A stretch of DNA of 39,031 bases from Deltaproteobacteria bacterium (GCA_019311105.1 JAFDDA010000019.1:1-39031); one strand, 5' to 3'. Positions 8,983 through 17,110 are shown, counted from the first letter of the stretch. Translations and numbers: made by a program. Notes: a model not told the origin generated them from the sequence alone.

Positions 8983-9867
8983 ATGGAATACGAACAGATC
9001 CACTACGAGGTCGAGGACGGCCGCGCACGCATCACCCTGGCGCGCCCGAAGACGCACAACGCGATGACGCCGCGTCTTCTCGAAGAGCTCGAACATGCAC
9101 TCTGGGAGGCCGACGACACCACCGCTGTCCACTGCGTGGTGCTGCGAGGCGAGGGCCCTTCCTTCTGCTCGGGCTACGACCTCACGACGCTCGGCGGGAA
9201 GAAGCAGGAAGGGCATCGCACGGGCCGCAGCCACGATGACGACATCTGGCTGATCGAACAGAGCAACCGCCGCGTTCGCGCACTGTGGGAGATGCACAAG
9301 CCCTCCATCGCACAGGTCCACGGGAATTGCCTCGCGGGCGGAACCGACCTCGCCATGGCCTGCGACATCGTGATCGCGGCGGAAGACGCGCGCATCGGCT
9401 TCCCCGCGGCGCGTTCCATGGGCGCGCTGCCCAACAATCTCTGGATGTATCACTGTGGGCCCCAGTGGGCGAAGCGGCTCCAGCTCACAGGCGACTCCGT
9501 TACCGGTGCGGACGCCGAGAAGATCGGCCTCGTCATGAAGGCCGTGCCCGCGGAGGTGCTCGAAGATGAGGTCGAGGGCCTGGCCGACCGCTTCAGCCTG
9601 ATCGATCCCGACCTGCTCGCTGCCAACAAACGCATCACCAACCTCGCCCTCGAGCTGATGGGTGCCCAGACTCTCCAGCGCCTTGCCGGCGAGGGCGACG
9701 CGCGCGCGCATCGCGCCCAGGCGGTCCGCGACTACGTGAAGGGCGTCCGGGCGGATGGCCTCAAGGAGACCTTGCGGAAGCGGGACGAACCCTTCGGGGA
9801 TGGCTTCGCGAGGGTGGGCGAGCCCGAGGGACGCAGCGAGTTCGTTCGGGCAACGCGCGAGGATTGA
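8983..9867 (+). CDS. Enoyl-CoA hydratase/isomerase family protein (crotonase 3)
   Basis: Crotonase-family protein of 294 aa, last gene of the P450 operon. The CoA/oxyanion segments FCSGYDL and HGNCLAGGTDLAMACD are clear. The catalytic region reads FPAARSMGALPNNLW and contains neither hydratase glutamate nor the PaaG-type aspartate, so its chemistry may differ from both upstream paralogues. The C-terminal extension (last 40 residues) is rich in charged residues. It begins 11 nt after crotonase 2 with AGAGGA upstream of the ATG, and converges on the fused acyl-CoA dehydrogenase. An unusual isomerase or hydrolase is possible. Confidence 0.9.
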   Translation: MEYEQIHYEVEDGRARITLARPKTHNAMTPRLLEELEHALWEADDTTAVHCVVLRGEGPSFCSGYDLTTLGGKKQEGHRTGRSHDDDIWLIEQSNRRVRALWEMHKPSIAQVHGNCLAGGTDLAMACDIVIAAEDARIGFPAARSMGALPNNLWMYHCGPQWAKRLQLTGDSVTGADAEKIGLVMKAVPAEVLEDEVEGLADRFSLIDPDLLAANKRITNLALELMGAQTLQRLAGEGDARAHRAQAVRDYVKGVRADGLKETLRKRDEPFGDGFARVGEPEGRSEFVRATRED

Positions 9868-9906
9868 CCGAGCGGCCGCCACCGCCGTCGTCGATGCAGC
9901 GAGGGC

Positions 9907-12069
9907 CTACTGGATCAGCGGGTCGCGCGGCAGGTCGAGCAGACGTTCGGCGATCTGGTTGCGGATGATCTCGGAGGTGCCGCCGCCGATGGTCGCGCCG
10001 AGCGTCGCCATCAGCCACGTGCCCACACGCTTCTCCTCGCCCTCTCTCACCGCAGCCCCGGGTCCGGCGAGCCGCGCCATCAGGGCGCCCTTGCGCTGAA
10101 CGATCTCCGAGCCCAGCAACTTCGTGACGTTGGCTTCCGCGCCCGGCTCCGAGCCCTCCACCGCCCGGATCACGCCGCGCAGGTTCATGAGGGTCACCGA
10201 CTCGGTCTCGGCGAGCTCGCCGCCCACCTCGCGCGCGAGCCCTCGATCGCCGGGGGCGAACTTCTCGAGCAGCGCCAGCAGGTCGGGGCCACCCACCATG
10301 CTGCCGTCGGCCCCGCCACCGATCGAAACGCGTTCGTTGCCGAGCGTGCTTCGCGCCACCGTCCACCCTTGATCGACGGGCCCGACCACGTCCGCGTCGG
10401 GGACGAAGACCTCGTCGAAGAACACCTCGTTGAAATGAGAATGCCCGGTGATCTGGCGCAGGGGGCGCACGTCCACGCCTTCGGCATGAAGGTCGATCAC
10501 CATCATGGTGATCCCCTGGTGCTTCGCCGCGTCGGGGTTGGTGCGAACCGTCGCGAAGCCGTGGCTGCAGAGGTGCGCGTTGCTCGTCCAGACCTTCTGG
10601 CCCGAGACGCGCCAGCCGCCGTCCACCTTCACGCCGCGGGTCTGCACCGCCGCCGCGTCGGAGCCCGCGTTGGGTTCGCTGAAGAGCTGACAGAAATCGA
10701 TGGCGCCCTCGAGGCTCGGACGCACGAAGCGCTCCAGCTGCTCCGGGCTGCCGTGCTGGGCGATGGTGAGGGCGTTCCAGGCGCTGATCCCGAGGTCGGG
10801 GCGGCGCACGCCCGCGAACGCCTCTTCGATCACGAGCTGCTCGACGGCTCCGGCATCCCGCCCCCAAGGTCGCGGCCAGTGCGGGACGAGGTAGCCGCTG
10901 TTGCACAGAGCCTGGCGCTGCTCTTCCTTGGGGAGGGCCCGGTAGCGCTCGACGAACGCGCGTACCTCGTCGCGGAAGGCGTCGGCCTCGGCGGGCAGCT
11001 CGATCGTGTCCTTGGTGCGCGTGCCCGCGCCCATGAGCCGGGCCACGTCTTCCTGGGCGCGAGCGACCGGGCCGAAGAAGGCCTCCGCCGCGATCGCACG
11101 GCGAAGGTAGAGATGGCCGTCGTGCTCCCAGGTGTAGCCGATGCCGCCGTGCACCTGGATGTTCTGTTTCGCGCAGAACGCGAAGGCCGGGAGCGCGAGG
11201 CTGCAGGCCGTGGCCGCGGCCAGCTCGGCCTGGGCATCTTCGAGGTCGCTGCGCGCGGCGCCCCAGGCCCCGGCAGTGGCCTGCTCGGTGGCCGCCAGCA
11301 TGTTGGCGCAGTGGTGTTTCACCGGGCCGAAGGTTCCGATCGGTCGACCGAACTGCTTCCGCTCCTTGGCGTACTCGGTCGCCATCTCGGTGCACGCGCG
11401 CGCGCCGCCCGCCGCCTCGGCAGCACTGAGCGTCCGGGCCAGGCGTTCGAATGCCTTCTGCGCACCGGGCAGCCGGTGGTCCGAGGCAACCTCGACCCCG
11501 TCGCATTCCACCCGGGCGAGTCGGCGGCTGGGGTCGATGTTCTTCTGGGCTTCGATCGTGATACCCGGCTGATCCGCCTCGAGGAGCGCGACGTCGTCGC
11601 CGACGCGGACAACGAGGAGCCCTGCCACTTCGGCGCCGAGCACGAGCCCGGCCGAACCCGTCAGGCGTCCGTCCGAACCGAAGGTGAGGTCGCCGCCGAG
11701 CCCGACGGCGCCGACGCGCGAGCCGTCCGCGAGCCCGGGCAGGAACTCACCGCGCGCGGCGTCACCACCGCACTCGGCGAGCAGCGCCGAGGCGAGGGTC
11801 GTCGGCAGGAAGGGGCCGGGCGCCGCGGCGAAGCCCAGGGCTTCGAGGATGATCGAGAGTTCAGGGAGCCCGAAGCCCTGGCCCCCGTGGGCCTCCCCGA
11901 TGTGGAGCCCCAGCCAGCCCAGCTCGGCCATCTCCTTCCAGAAACCCGGAAGCCGATCGGCCGGCTCCTCCAGGAGCGCGCGGGATTCCGCCCGGGCCTC
12001 GTGGTCTGCGAGAAAGGAGCGGGCCATGCGAGACAGCTCCTGGTGCTCCTCGCTGAGTGCGATCGACAT
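9907..12069 (-). CDS. Fused double acyl-CoA dehydrogenase (FadE34-like)
   Basis: Protein of 720 aa with two consecutive acyl-CoA dehydrogenase units, roughly residues 1-335 and 345-720. The N-terminal unit lacks the catalytic Glu (TLSAAEAAGG at the corresponding site). The C-terminal unit has Glu in GNERVSIGGG, the position used by isovaleryl- and long-chain enzymes. This active plus inactive fusion is the architecture of mycobacterial FadE34/ChsE3, which dehydrogenates sterol C24 acyl-CoAs; other sterol dehydrogenases make the same pair from two genes. ATG 12069 is preferred over 12093 because GGAG lies 7 nt upstream and the longer form would begin almost at the predicted transcription start. 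It diverges from the GntR gene. Confidence 0.92.
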   Translation of the reverse strand: MSIALSEEHQELSRMARSFLADHEARAESRALLEEPADRLPGFWKEMAELGWLGLHIGEAHGGQGFGLPELSIILEALGFAAAPGPFLPTTLASALLAECGGDAARGEFLPGLADGSRVGAVGLGGDLTFGSDGRLTGSAGLVLGAEVAGLLVVRVGDDVALLEADQPGITIEAQKNIDPSRRLARVECDGVEVASDHRLPGAQKAFERLARTLSAAEAAGGARACTEMATEYAKERKQFGRPIGTFGPVKHHCANMLAATEQATAGAWGAARSDLEDAQAELAAATACSLALPAFAFCAKQNIQVHGGIGYTWEHDGHLYLRRAIAAEAFFGPVARAQEDVARLMGAGTRTKDTIELPAEADAFRDEVRAFVERYRALPKEEQRQALCNSGYLVPHWPRPWGRDAGAVEQLVIEEAFAGVRRPDLGISAWNALTIAQHGSPEQLERFVRPSLEGAIDFCQLFSEPNAGSDAAAVQTRGVKVDGGWRVSGQKVWTSNAHLCSHGFATVRTNPDAAKHQGITMMVIDLHAEGVDVRPLRQITGHSHFNEVFFDEVFVPDADVVGPVDQGWTVARSTLGNERVSIGGGADGSMVGGPDLLALLEKFAPGDRGLAREVGGELAETESVTLMNLRGVIRAVEGSEPGAEANVTKLLGSEIVQRKGALMARLAGPGAAVREGEEKRVGTWLMATLGATIGGGTSEIIRNQIAERLLDLPRDPLIQ

Positions 12070-12106
12070 GTGGGTCTCCGAGCCAAGGGGCATCCCCTGA
12101 GCGGCA

Positions 12107-12136
12107 ATACTATGATACTAGTTAGACGGGCGTCAA
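12107..12136 (-). promoter_or_regulatory. Predicted promoter of the fused acyl-CoA dehydrogenase gene
   Basis: Read on the minus strand: TTGACG (12136-12131), 18 bp, then TAGTAT (12112-12107). The -35 matches consensus well, the -10 moderately. It directs transcription into the gene starting at 12069. The -10 element overlaps the shared motif at 12109-12124, so a protein bound there would occlude polymerase. Confidence 0.45.
12109..12124. promoter_or_regulatory. Shared 16-bp AT-rich motif, copy 2 (candidate operator)
   Basis: ACTATGATACTAGTTA lies in the 93-bp region between the fused dehydrogenase and the GntR gene and matches the copy at 3606-3621 in 15 of 16 positions. Within it, ACTA and TAGT form an inverted repeat separated by 6 bp, as expected for a dimeric regulator. 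Its position directly ahead of a GntR/FadR-type gene fits autoregulation, but binding is inferred. Confidence 0.55.
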
Positions 12137-12162
12137 CGCACCGACCCCGGAGGCATCGACCG

Positions 12163-12897
12163 ATGAGTGGAAAGCGGACCCCGGAACGCGCCGCCGTCCG
12201 GATCGCACGCAAGATCGTGAGTGAGATCCGACGGGGTCGGCTGCGGCCGGGAACCCAGCTCGTCTCCGAGCACCGGATGGTCGACGAGTTTGGCGTCTCC
12301 CGCGCCACCGTCCGCGAGGCGCTCCGATTCCTCGAACTCCAGGGCGCGTTGCGCATCAAGGCCGGCCCGGGCGGCGGCCCGGTCGTGAGCGTGCCGGGCG
12401 CAGACCATCTCGCGAGCGTGCTCTCCCTCCACCTCCAGTTCGTCGACGCCTCCTTCCGCTCGGTCGTCGATGCCCGCCGCTCGATCTACCCCGTGTTGGC
12501 CGCCCAGGCCGCGGAGAACGCCACTCGCGAAGATGTCACCACGCTGCAGGAGAGCCTCTCGCGCATGAACGCAGGTGTTCACGACCCGGACAGTTTTCGC
12601 GACGAGGCCCGGCGCTTCATGAGCCTGCTCGCCACGGCGTCGGGCAACCGGGTCCTCGCGCTCCTGGTCGATGCGCTCCACCGGATGTCGGGGGAGGCCG
12701 GCGCCCTCTGGGACGAGAAGCAGCGGCGTACCGCACTCCGTAACTACGAGAAGGTGGTTCGCAAGATCGCCGACGGCGAGGCGGACGAGGCGCGGTCGAT
12801 CATGGACAAGTCCCTCGCTGCTGGGGCCCGCCAGTGGGAGCGGTTGGCTCCCGACGACCTCAAGGAACCGGTCGCCTGGATCGACTCCGATCGCTGA
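12163..12897 (+). CDS. GntR/FadR-family transcriptional regulator
   Basis: Regulator of 244 aa. The N-terminal winged helix-turn-helix spans about residues 10-75 (LVSEHRMVDEFGVSRATVRE), followed by a wing with GPGGGPVV and an all-helical FCD-type ligand domain at about 90-225. FCD regulators usually sense acyl-CoAs or organic acids. GGAGG at 12149-12153 sets the ATG at 12163; the frame is open well upstream but antisense to the dehydrogenase gene and is not coding there. It is divergent from the fused acyl-CoA dehydrogenase and followed after 19 bp by a P450. It probably controls both units and, through the shared motif, the thiolase/P450 region at 3.6 kb. Confidence 0.9.
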   Translation: MSGKRTPERAAVRIARKIVSEIRRGRLRPGTQLVSEHRMVDEFGVSRATVREALRFLELQGALRIKAGPGGGPVVSVPGADHLASVLSLHLQFVDASFRSVVDARRSIYPVLAAQAAENATREDVTTLQESLSRMNAGVHDPDSFRDEARRFMSLLATASGNRVLALLVDALHRMSGEAGALWDEKQRRTALRNYEKVVRKIADGEADEARSIMDKSLAAGARQWERLAPDDLKEPVAWIDSDR

Positions 12898-12916
12898 GCG
12901 TGCGAGGAACCTCCCG

Positions 12917-14200
12917 ATGACCGCAGCCCACCCCTCGAACCCCGCCGGCCCGTCCGGAACCCGATCGCCCAGGCCCGGCAACGGCCTGCGCCCTGGCGAC
13001 ATCGACATCTCCGACCCCAAGACCTTCCTCGCGGGCGTTCCGAACCAATACTTCCGGGTCCTCCGCGAGCACGATCCGGTCCACTGGCAGGAGGAGTGCC
13101 CGCTCCCGGTCTTCCTCCCCGGCCCCGGCTACTGGGCGCTCACACGCTACGAGGACGTGGCGTTCGTTTCGAAACACCCGGAGATCTTCTCCACTGCACT
13201 GGGCACGTCGAGCCTGAACGACCTCCGCCCCCGCGAGCGTGGCATGGCCGGGGATCAGCTGATCCAGATGGATCCGCCCCGCCACACCGAGCTGCGCAAC
13301 TTGATGAACGTGCAGTTCAAGCCCGCGCTGGTCCGCCAGACCGAAGAACACATGCGCAAAGTCGTGTGCGAAACCCTCGACCGGCTGGAAGGACGATCGG
13401 AGTGCGATTTCGTGAGCGCGGTCTCCGCGCCGATCTCGCTGCGTGTGCTCACGAACTTCCTGGGCGTCCCGGACGAGTACACCGACCGGTTCTACCGCTG
13501 GACGAACACCACCATGCGCTTCGGCGAGCCGGGGTTCTTCAACCTGTTCCGCGCGCGGTTCGCGCTGCTACAGATCTTCCTGCAATCGACGCTGCTCGAG
13601 TGGGAGCGCCGGAAGCGGCCCCTTCCCGACGTCTTCTCCCAGCTCGTGAACGGCGAGTTCGAGGGCAAGCCGCTCAGCCGCCTGATGATCCAGGTGAACT
13701 TCTTCCTGCTCGTCATCGCGGGCAACGAGACCACTCGGAACGCGCTCTCGGGCGGCATCCAGGCCCTGTGCGAGAACCCCGACCAGTTCGAACGGCTGCG
13801 GCGCGACCCCGCGCTCCTGCCCCAGGCCATCGAGGAGATGCTCCGCTGGGTCTCGCCCGTCATGCAGTTCCGCCGGACCGCGACCCGTGACACGAAGGTC
13901 GGCGAGCGCGAGATTCGCAAGGGCGACAAGGTCGTCGTGTACTACGGCGCCGCGAATCGCGACCCGGAGGTCTTCGAAAACCCCGAGGTCTTCGACATCA
14001 CCCGCAAGCCGAACTCCCACCTTGCGTTCGGCATCGGAACCCACTTCTGCATGGGGAGCCACATCGCGCGGCTCGAGATGCGTGTCACGCTCGAGGAGTT
14101 CCTCCGGCGCTACCCGAGCCCGAGCCTCGCCGGGCCGCCCGAGCGGCAGGAGTCGAACTTCATCAGCGGCATCAAGCGGCTTCCGCTGAACCTCGTCTAG
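12917..14200 (+). CDS. Cytochrome P450 (CYP125-like)
   Basis: P450 of 427 aa. Haem ligand Cys378 lies in FGIGTHFCMGSHIAR, the I-helix has VIAGNETTRNAL with Asn in place of the usual acidic/His residue, and the K-helix has EEMLRW. The segments VVYYGAANRDPEVFENP and SNFISGIKRLPL strongly resemble CYP125 and relatives that oxidise sterol side chains. It differs from the P450 at 3769 throughout, so the two are not a recent duplication. The start is the ATG at 12917; the open frame extends upstream through the GntR gene out of frame. It follows the GntR gene by 19 bp and precedes an MFS permease by 64 bp. Confidence 0.94.
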   Translation: MTAAHPSNPAGPSGTRSPRPGNGLRPGDIDISDPKTFLAGVPNQYFRVLREHDPVHWQEECPLPVFLPGPGYWALTRYEDVAFVSKHPEIFSTALGTSSLNDLRPRERGMAGDQLIQMDPPRHTELRNLMNVQFKPALVRQTEEHMRKVVCETLDRLEGRSECDFVSAVSAPISLRVLTNFLGVPDEYTDRFYRWTNTTMRFGEPGFFNLFRARFALLQIFLQSTLLEWERRKRPLPDVFSQLVNGEFEGKPLSRLMIQVNFFLLVIAGNETTRNALSGGIQALCENPDQFERLRRDPALLPQAIEEMLRWVSPVMQFRRTATRDTKVGEREIRKGDKVVVYYGAANRDPEVFENPEVFDITRKPNSHLAFGIGTHFCMGSHIARLEMRVTLEEFLRRYPSPSLAGPPERQESNFISGIKRLPLNLV

Positions 14201-14206
14201 GGCCGG

Positions 14207-14218
14207 CCCGAATTCGGG
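14207..14218. repeat. 12-bp perfect palindrome
   Basis: CCCGAATTCGGG lies 6 bp after the P450 stop codon and 46 bp before the MFS gene. It has no loop and no T-tract, so it is not a normal intrinsic terminator; a protein-binding site or chance palindrome is possible. Confidence 0.25.
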
Positions 14219-14264
14219 TCTAGGCACTGTGTCCCGATGTCGTGCGGGAAGTACACTGGCTCGC

Positions 14265-15569
14265 ATGCGGCCCGACTTCCCCTTCCGACCGGCCGCGCTC
14301 CCGTTCTACTACGGCTGGGTCGTGCTCGCGGCGTCGACGGTGGGGATCGTGATGAGCGCGCCGGGCCAGACCATCGGCGTCTCGGTCTTCACCGAGTCCC
14401 TGCTCGAGGCCACGGGCCTGTCCCGGGTCGAGTTCAGCAACGCCTACCTGGTCGGCACGCTCACGAGCGGGCTGCTGCTTCCCTACGCCGGCGCAACGAT
14501 CGATCGCATCGGGACCCGTCGCGGTGTGGTGTTCGCGTCGATCGGTCTGGGCCTGGTGCTCACCTACTTGAGCCAGGTCGACCGCGCCGCCGCTTGGGTG
14601 GCTGGCGCCGGCGTGCCTGCGATGCCCGCGACCTTCGGGTTGCTGACGCTCGGCTTCCTCGGGCTGCGCTTCACCGGTCAGGGCGTACTGACTCTCGTGT
14701 CCCGGACGATGCTCGGCCGTTGGTTCGAACGGCGACGGGGCTTCGTCTCCTCGGTGGCGGCGCCCTTCTCGAGCATTGCCTTTGCGAGCTCGCCGATCCT
14801 GCTCGCGGGCTGGGTCGCGAGCTCGGGCTGGCGCGGAGCGTGGCTCGAGATGGCGGCGGTGGTCGGCGTCGGCATGGCGAGCTTCGGTTGGCTCTTCTTT
14901 CGGGAGAACCCCGAAGAGTGCGGCCTCGAGATCGACGGCGGCCCCGGCCCCGCTCCCGAGCCGGGCGTCGAGCCTCCTCCCGCCGCGCGTGACTTCACAC
15001 GCGGCGAAGCCCTGCGCACCGCCGCGTTCTGGGTTGTGACCCTCGGCATCGCGAACCACGCGATGGTCGGCACGGGCATGGCGCTCCACATCGTCGACCT
15101 AGGTGCGGAGTCGGGGCTCACGAAGGCGGAGGCCCTCGGCCTGTTCCTGCCCGTGACCTTGATCAGCGTCCCCACCGGCATCCTCCTGGGCCTTGCCGTC
15201 GACCGCTTCCCGATGCGCTTCCTGATCATGGGGATGATGGTCGGGCAGACGCTGATGTTCGGTTTCGCGCCGCACCTCGGCGACCCGTTCCTGAAGCTCG
15301 TCTGCCTGGCGGGCTGGGGCTTCTCGTCGGGCTTCTACGGGCCGCTGACGGTCGCCGCGCTGCCGAACTTCTTCGGCCGCGCCCACCTCGGCGCCATCCA
15401 GGGCGTGATGATGATGGTGTTGGTGATCGCGAGCGCCCTCGGCCCGGCGATGCTCGCGGCCGGGAAGTCGGCCTTCGGCTCCTACGAGCCGGTACTCCAC
15501 GTCCTGGCGTTCCTGCCGCTTGGCATCTTCCTCGTGGCGCCCTTCACGCGAGACCCGCAGACGCCCTAG
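14265..15569 (+). CDS. Major facilitator superfamily permease
   Basis: Inner-membrane transporter of 434 aa with about 12 predicted hydrophobic segments in two halves. The cytoplasmic loop after helix 6 carries RENPEECGLEIDGG, typical of the monocarboxylate/oxalate-like MFS group, followed by a Pro-rich linker. The loop 2-3 region has DRIGTRRG, the usual MFS signature. ATG 14265 is chosen; a GTG 36 nt upstream in frame has no clear ribosome site. It follows the CYP125-like P450 and probably imports an organic acid or the substrate of the surrounding oxidation pathway. The substrate is unknown. Confidence 0.88.
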   Translation: MRPDFPFRPAALPFYYGWVVLAASTVGIVMSAPGQTIGVSVFTESLLEATGLSRVEFSNAYLVGTLTSGLLLPYAGATIDRIGTRRGVVFASIGLGLVLTYLSQVDRAAAWVAGAGVPAMPATFGLLTLGFLGLRFTGQGVLTLVSRTMLGRWFERRRGFVSSVAAPFSSIAFASSPILLAGWVASSGWRGAWLEMAAVVGVGMASFGWLFFRENPEECGLEIDGGPGPAPEPGVEPPPAARDFTRGEALRTAAFWVVTLGIANHAMVGTGMALHIVDLGAESGLTKAEALGLFLPVTLISVPTGILLGLAVDRFPMRFLIMGMMVGQTLMFGFAPHLGDPFLKLVCLAGWGFSSGFYGPLTVAALPNFFGRAHLGAIQGVMMMVLVIASALGPAMLAAGKSAFGSYEPVLHVLAFLPLGIFLVAPFTRDPQTP

Positions 15570-16117
15570 CTGCCTGGCGTTCTTTCGAACACACGTGCAA
15601 GTGCGTTGGCGGTGGCCGAATCGCGTTCCTGCCGCGCGGCGGCGTTCGACGCCGAGGAAGTCGGAGGAGGCCGGGTCATTCTGGCGCAGCCAGGCCTCGA
15701 GGTTGGCCCGCCGCTCGATGGGGCGCGGGGCCGATCGACGCAACCACTCGACGGCAGCGCGGGCGAACTTCAAACGAGACTTCGGCCGTCCGCGTCGGAG
15801 CGTGGTGCGCCGCTCCCGGGCCATGGCCGCCTCGTAGAACTCAACGTTCCGATGCTTGGCGAGGATCCGCTCGTAGCAGCGCTCCTTGGTTCCGTCGCGA
15901 AGATTCTCGCCACGCAGTGAGTTGGCGAGCTTTCGCTTCACCAGCGTCACGCGACGGGTCGTGGCATGGCCCCGCCGACGCTGGCGAGCTCCCGAGCAGA
16001 CCGCAGGGCGATTGCGAGACCTCGCGCTCGGAAGGCGCAAGATGATCCGGCCGCCCAGGCCGCGTTAGGCGCTCGACCGCTAGGTGGACCCGGCCCGGTC
16101 ATCGAGAACTGGGGAGA
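15570..16117. other. Long region without a recognisable gene
   Basis: Both strands have long open frames because of high GC, but none can be assigned. The most protein-like is a minus-strand frame from about 15950 (GTG) through 15580, rich in Arg and Lys, with segments such as SLRGENLRDGTKERCYER and RGRPKSRLKFARAAVEWL. It has no stop until it is deep inside the MFS gene on the opposite strand, so it is not a complete gene. It may be a degraded coding remnant. No promoter, terminator or repeat was identified in this part; a hairpin element follows at 16118. Confidence 0.3.
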
Positions 16118-16210
16118 GAGGCTGGCACGCCGGGAGGGATTGCTCGTGCGGCTTCGCCGCCCGGCGTCCCTGGTCGCTTCGCGCCCAGGGTGCGAACCCC
16201 CGCCCCCCAG
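16118..16210. repeat. GC-rich structured hairpin element
   Basis: A compact set of inverted repeats: outer arms ACGCCGGG (16127-16134) and CCCGGCGT (16160-16167) enclose a tight hairpin GCGGC-TTC-GCCGC (16148-16160). A second hairpin CCCTGG/CCAGGG (16168-16173 and 16185-16190) follows directly. On the minus strand the adjoining GGGGGTTCGCACCC resembles a tRNA T-arm, but no full tRNA cloverleaf can be built. It could be a REP-like or tRNA-mimic mobile element or a structured RNA. Confidence 0.5.
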
Positions 16211-16255
16211 CGTCCTCATGCCGAAGTCCGGTTCATGACAAGTCACTGGGGGAGC

Positions 16256-16729
16256 TCAGGCCGTAGGCGGCGGCTCGGGACCGACCCGAGCTGCTCGGGC
16301 ACCGAGCTTCTGCATGAAGTTCGAAAGGTGAGGTCGCGCATCGAACCGGAACAGGTGCGAGCGGCAGGTGCAGTCCGTCGCGCCGAAGCGCGCCAGCGGG
16401 ATGCTGGCCGAGGGATCGTCGGCCAGGGCGGCTGCCCAGCGATGCTCCCAATCGCGGTCTCCCTCCGCGATCCAGGCCTCGCGGAAGGCGGTATGACGGC
16501 GCAGGTAGTCGATGTGCCAATGGGGCAGCCGGGTTCGCCGACGATGGTGCCTGACCCGGGCGGCGAGGCCGCCGGGCCCGTGCGCGCTGCCTACGTAGCC
16601 GTAGAAGCCGGGTTCGATCGCGAGCGTCCCTAGCGCTCCAACGCGGATCCGTCGCCCGGCCGAAGCCTCGAGAAGGATGACGTAGATGCCCGGTGAAGTG
16701 GGGAGAGGAGGCGTCGACCTGCGGCCCAA
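16256..16729 (-). CDS. DUF123 GIY-YIG-like nuclease-domain protein
   Basis: Protein of 157 aa. PGIYVILLEA at about 14-23 and GFYGYVGSAHG near 42-52 give the GIY and YVG strands of a GIY-YIG fold, followed by the R-x-R-H-H segment and LPHWHIDYLR typical of DUF123. Later CTCRSHLFRF supplies Cys and His residues that members use near the C terminus. DUF123 proteins are stand-alone or fused to endonuclease III; their biological role is not settled. The start is TTG at 16729 with GGAG 7 nt upstream; no ATG or GTG fits better. It lies just beside the hairpin element on the gene-poor side. Confidence 0.82.
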   Translation of the reverse strand: MGRRSTPPLPTSPGIYVILLEASAGRRIRVGALGTLAIEPGFYGYVGSAHGPGGLAARVRHHRRRTRLPHWHIDYLRRHTAFREAWIAEGDRDWEHRWAAALADDPSASIPLARFGATDCTCRSHLFRFDARPHLSNFMQKLGARAARVGPEPPPTA

Positions 16730-16774
16730 AGCGTCACTCCAGGCCAGCGGTGGTAACCCGCGGCCGGCGGCGGG

Positions 16775-17110
16775 CTAGTGATCGGCGAGGAAGTACGTGA
16801 GGGTTCGGATCCGGCCCTGCTCGACGACGAAGATGTCCACGGCGTGGATCAGCGCGCCGTTCGAGAGCTCGATCGTGACTTCCGCGGCCACGCGATCCCC
16901 GGCTGCGAGGATCTCTCCGATCAGCGTGGGCGTGGGGCTGGCTCCCCGGATCGAGCCCTCGTAGAACTCGCGGATGGCGTCCTTTCCCGATCGCACGCTG
17001 CCCAGGCCGATCAGCGACGCGTCGTCGTGGAACAGATCGACGACGCTCGGGTCGCGGCTGCGCATCCGGTCGAAGTAGCGCTGTACGACCGCGGCCGGCT
17101 CGTCTGCCAT
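16775..17110 (-). CDS. NTF2-like/SnoaL-fold protein
   Basis: Small 111-aa protein with the cone-shaped NTF2 fold: VVQRYFDRMRSRDPSVVDLF at the N terminus, a central GKDAIREFYEG, and C-terminal strands ending TYFLADH. Members act as ketosteroid isomerases, limonene-epoxide hydrolases, polyketide cyclases or as ligand-binding scaffolds. The start at 17110 is chosen because AAGGA lies 9 nt upstream and the fold begins immediately; a further in-frame ATG at 17167 adds a non-conserved basic stretch. No catalytic assignment is possible. It lies 114 bp after a YCII gene on the same strand. Confidence 0.75.
   Translation of the reverse strand: MADEPAAVVQRYFDRMRSRDPSVVDLFHDDASLIGLGSVRSGKDAIREFYEGSIRGASPTPTLIGEILAAGDRVAAEVTIELSNGALIHAVDIFVVEQGRIRTLTYFLADH

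Noticed and set aside
14220-15089. Minus-strand 289-codon frame over the MFS gene
   Set aside because: His/Arg-rich shadow without hydrophobic or domain pattern, opposite a clear 12-helix permease.
16118-16220. Possible tRNA gene
   Set aside because: Only a T-arm-like segment is seen; no acceptor stem, D-arm and anticodon arm can be assembled.
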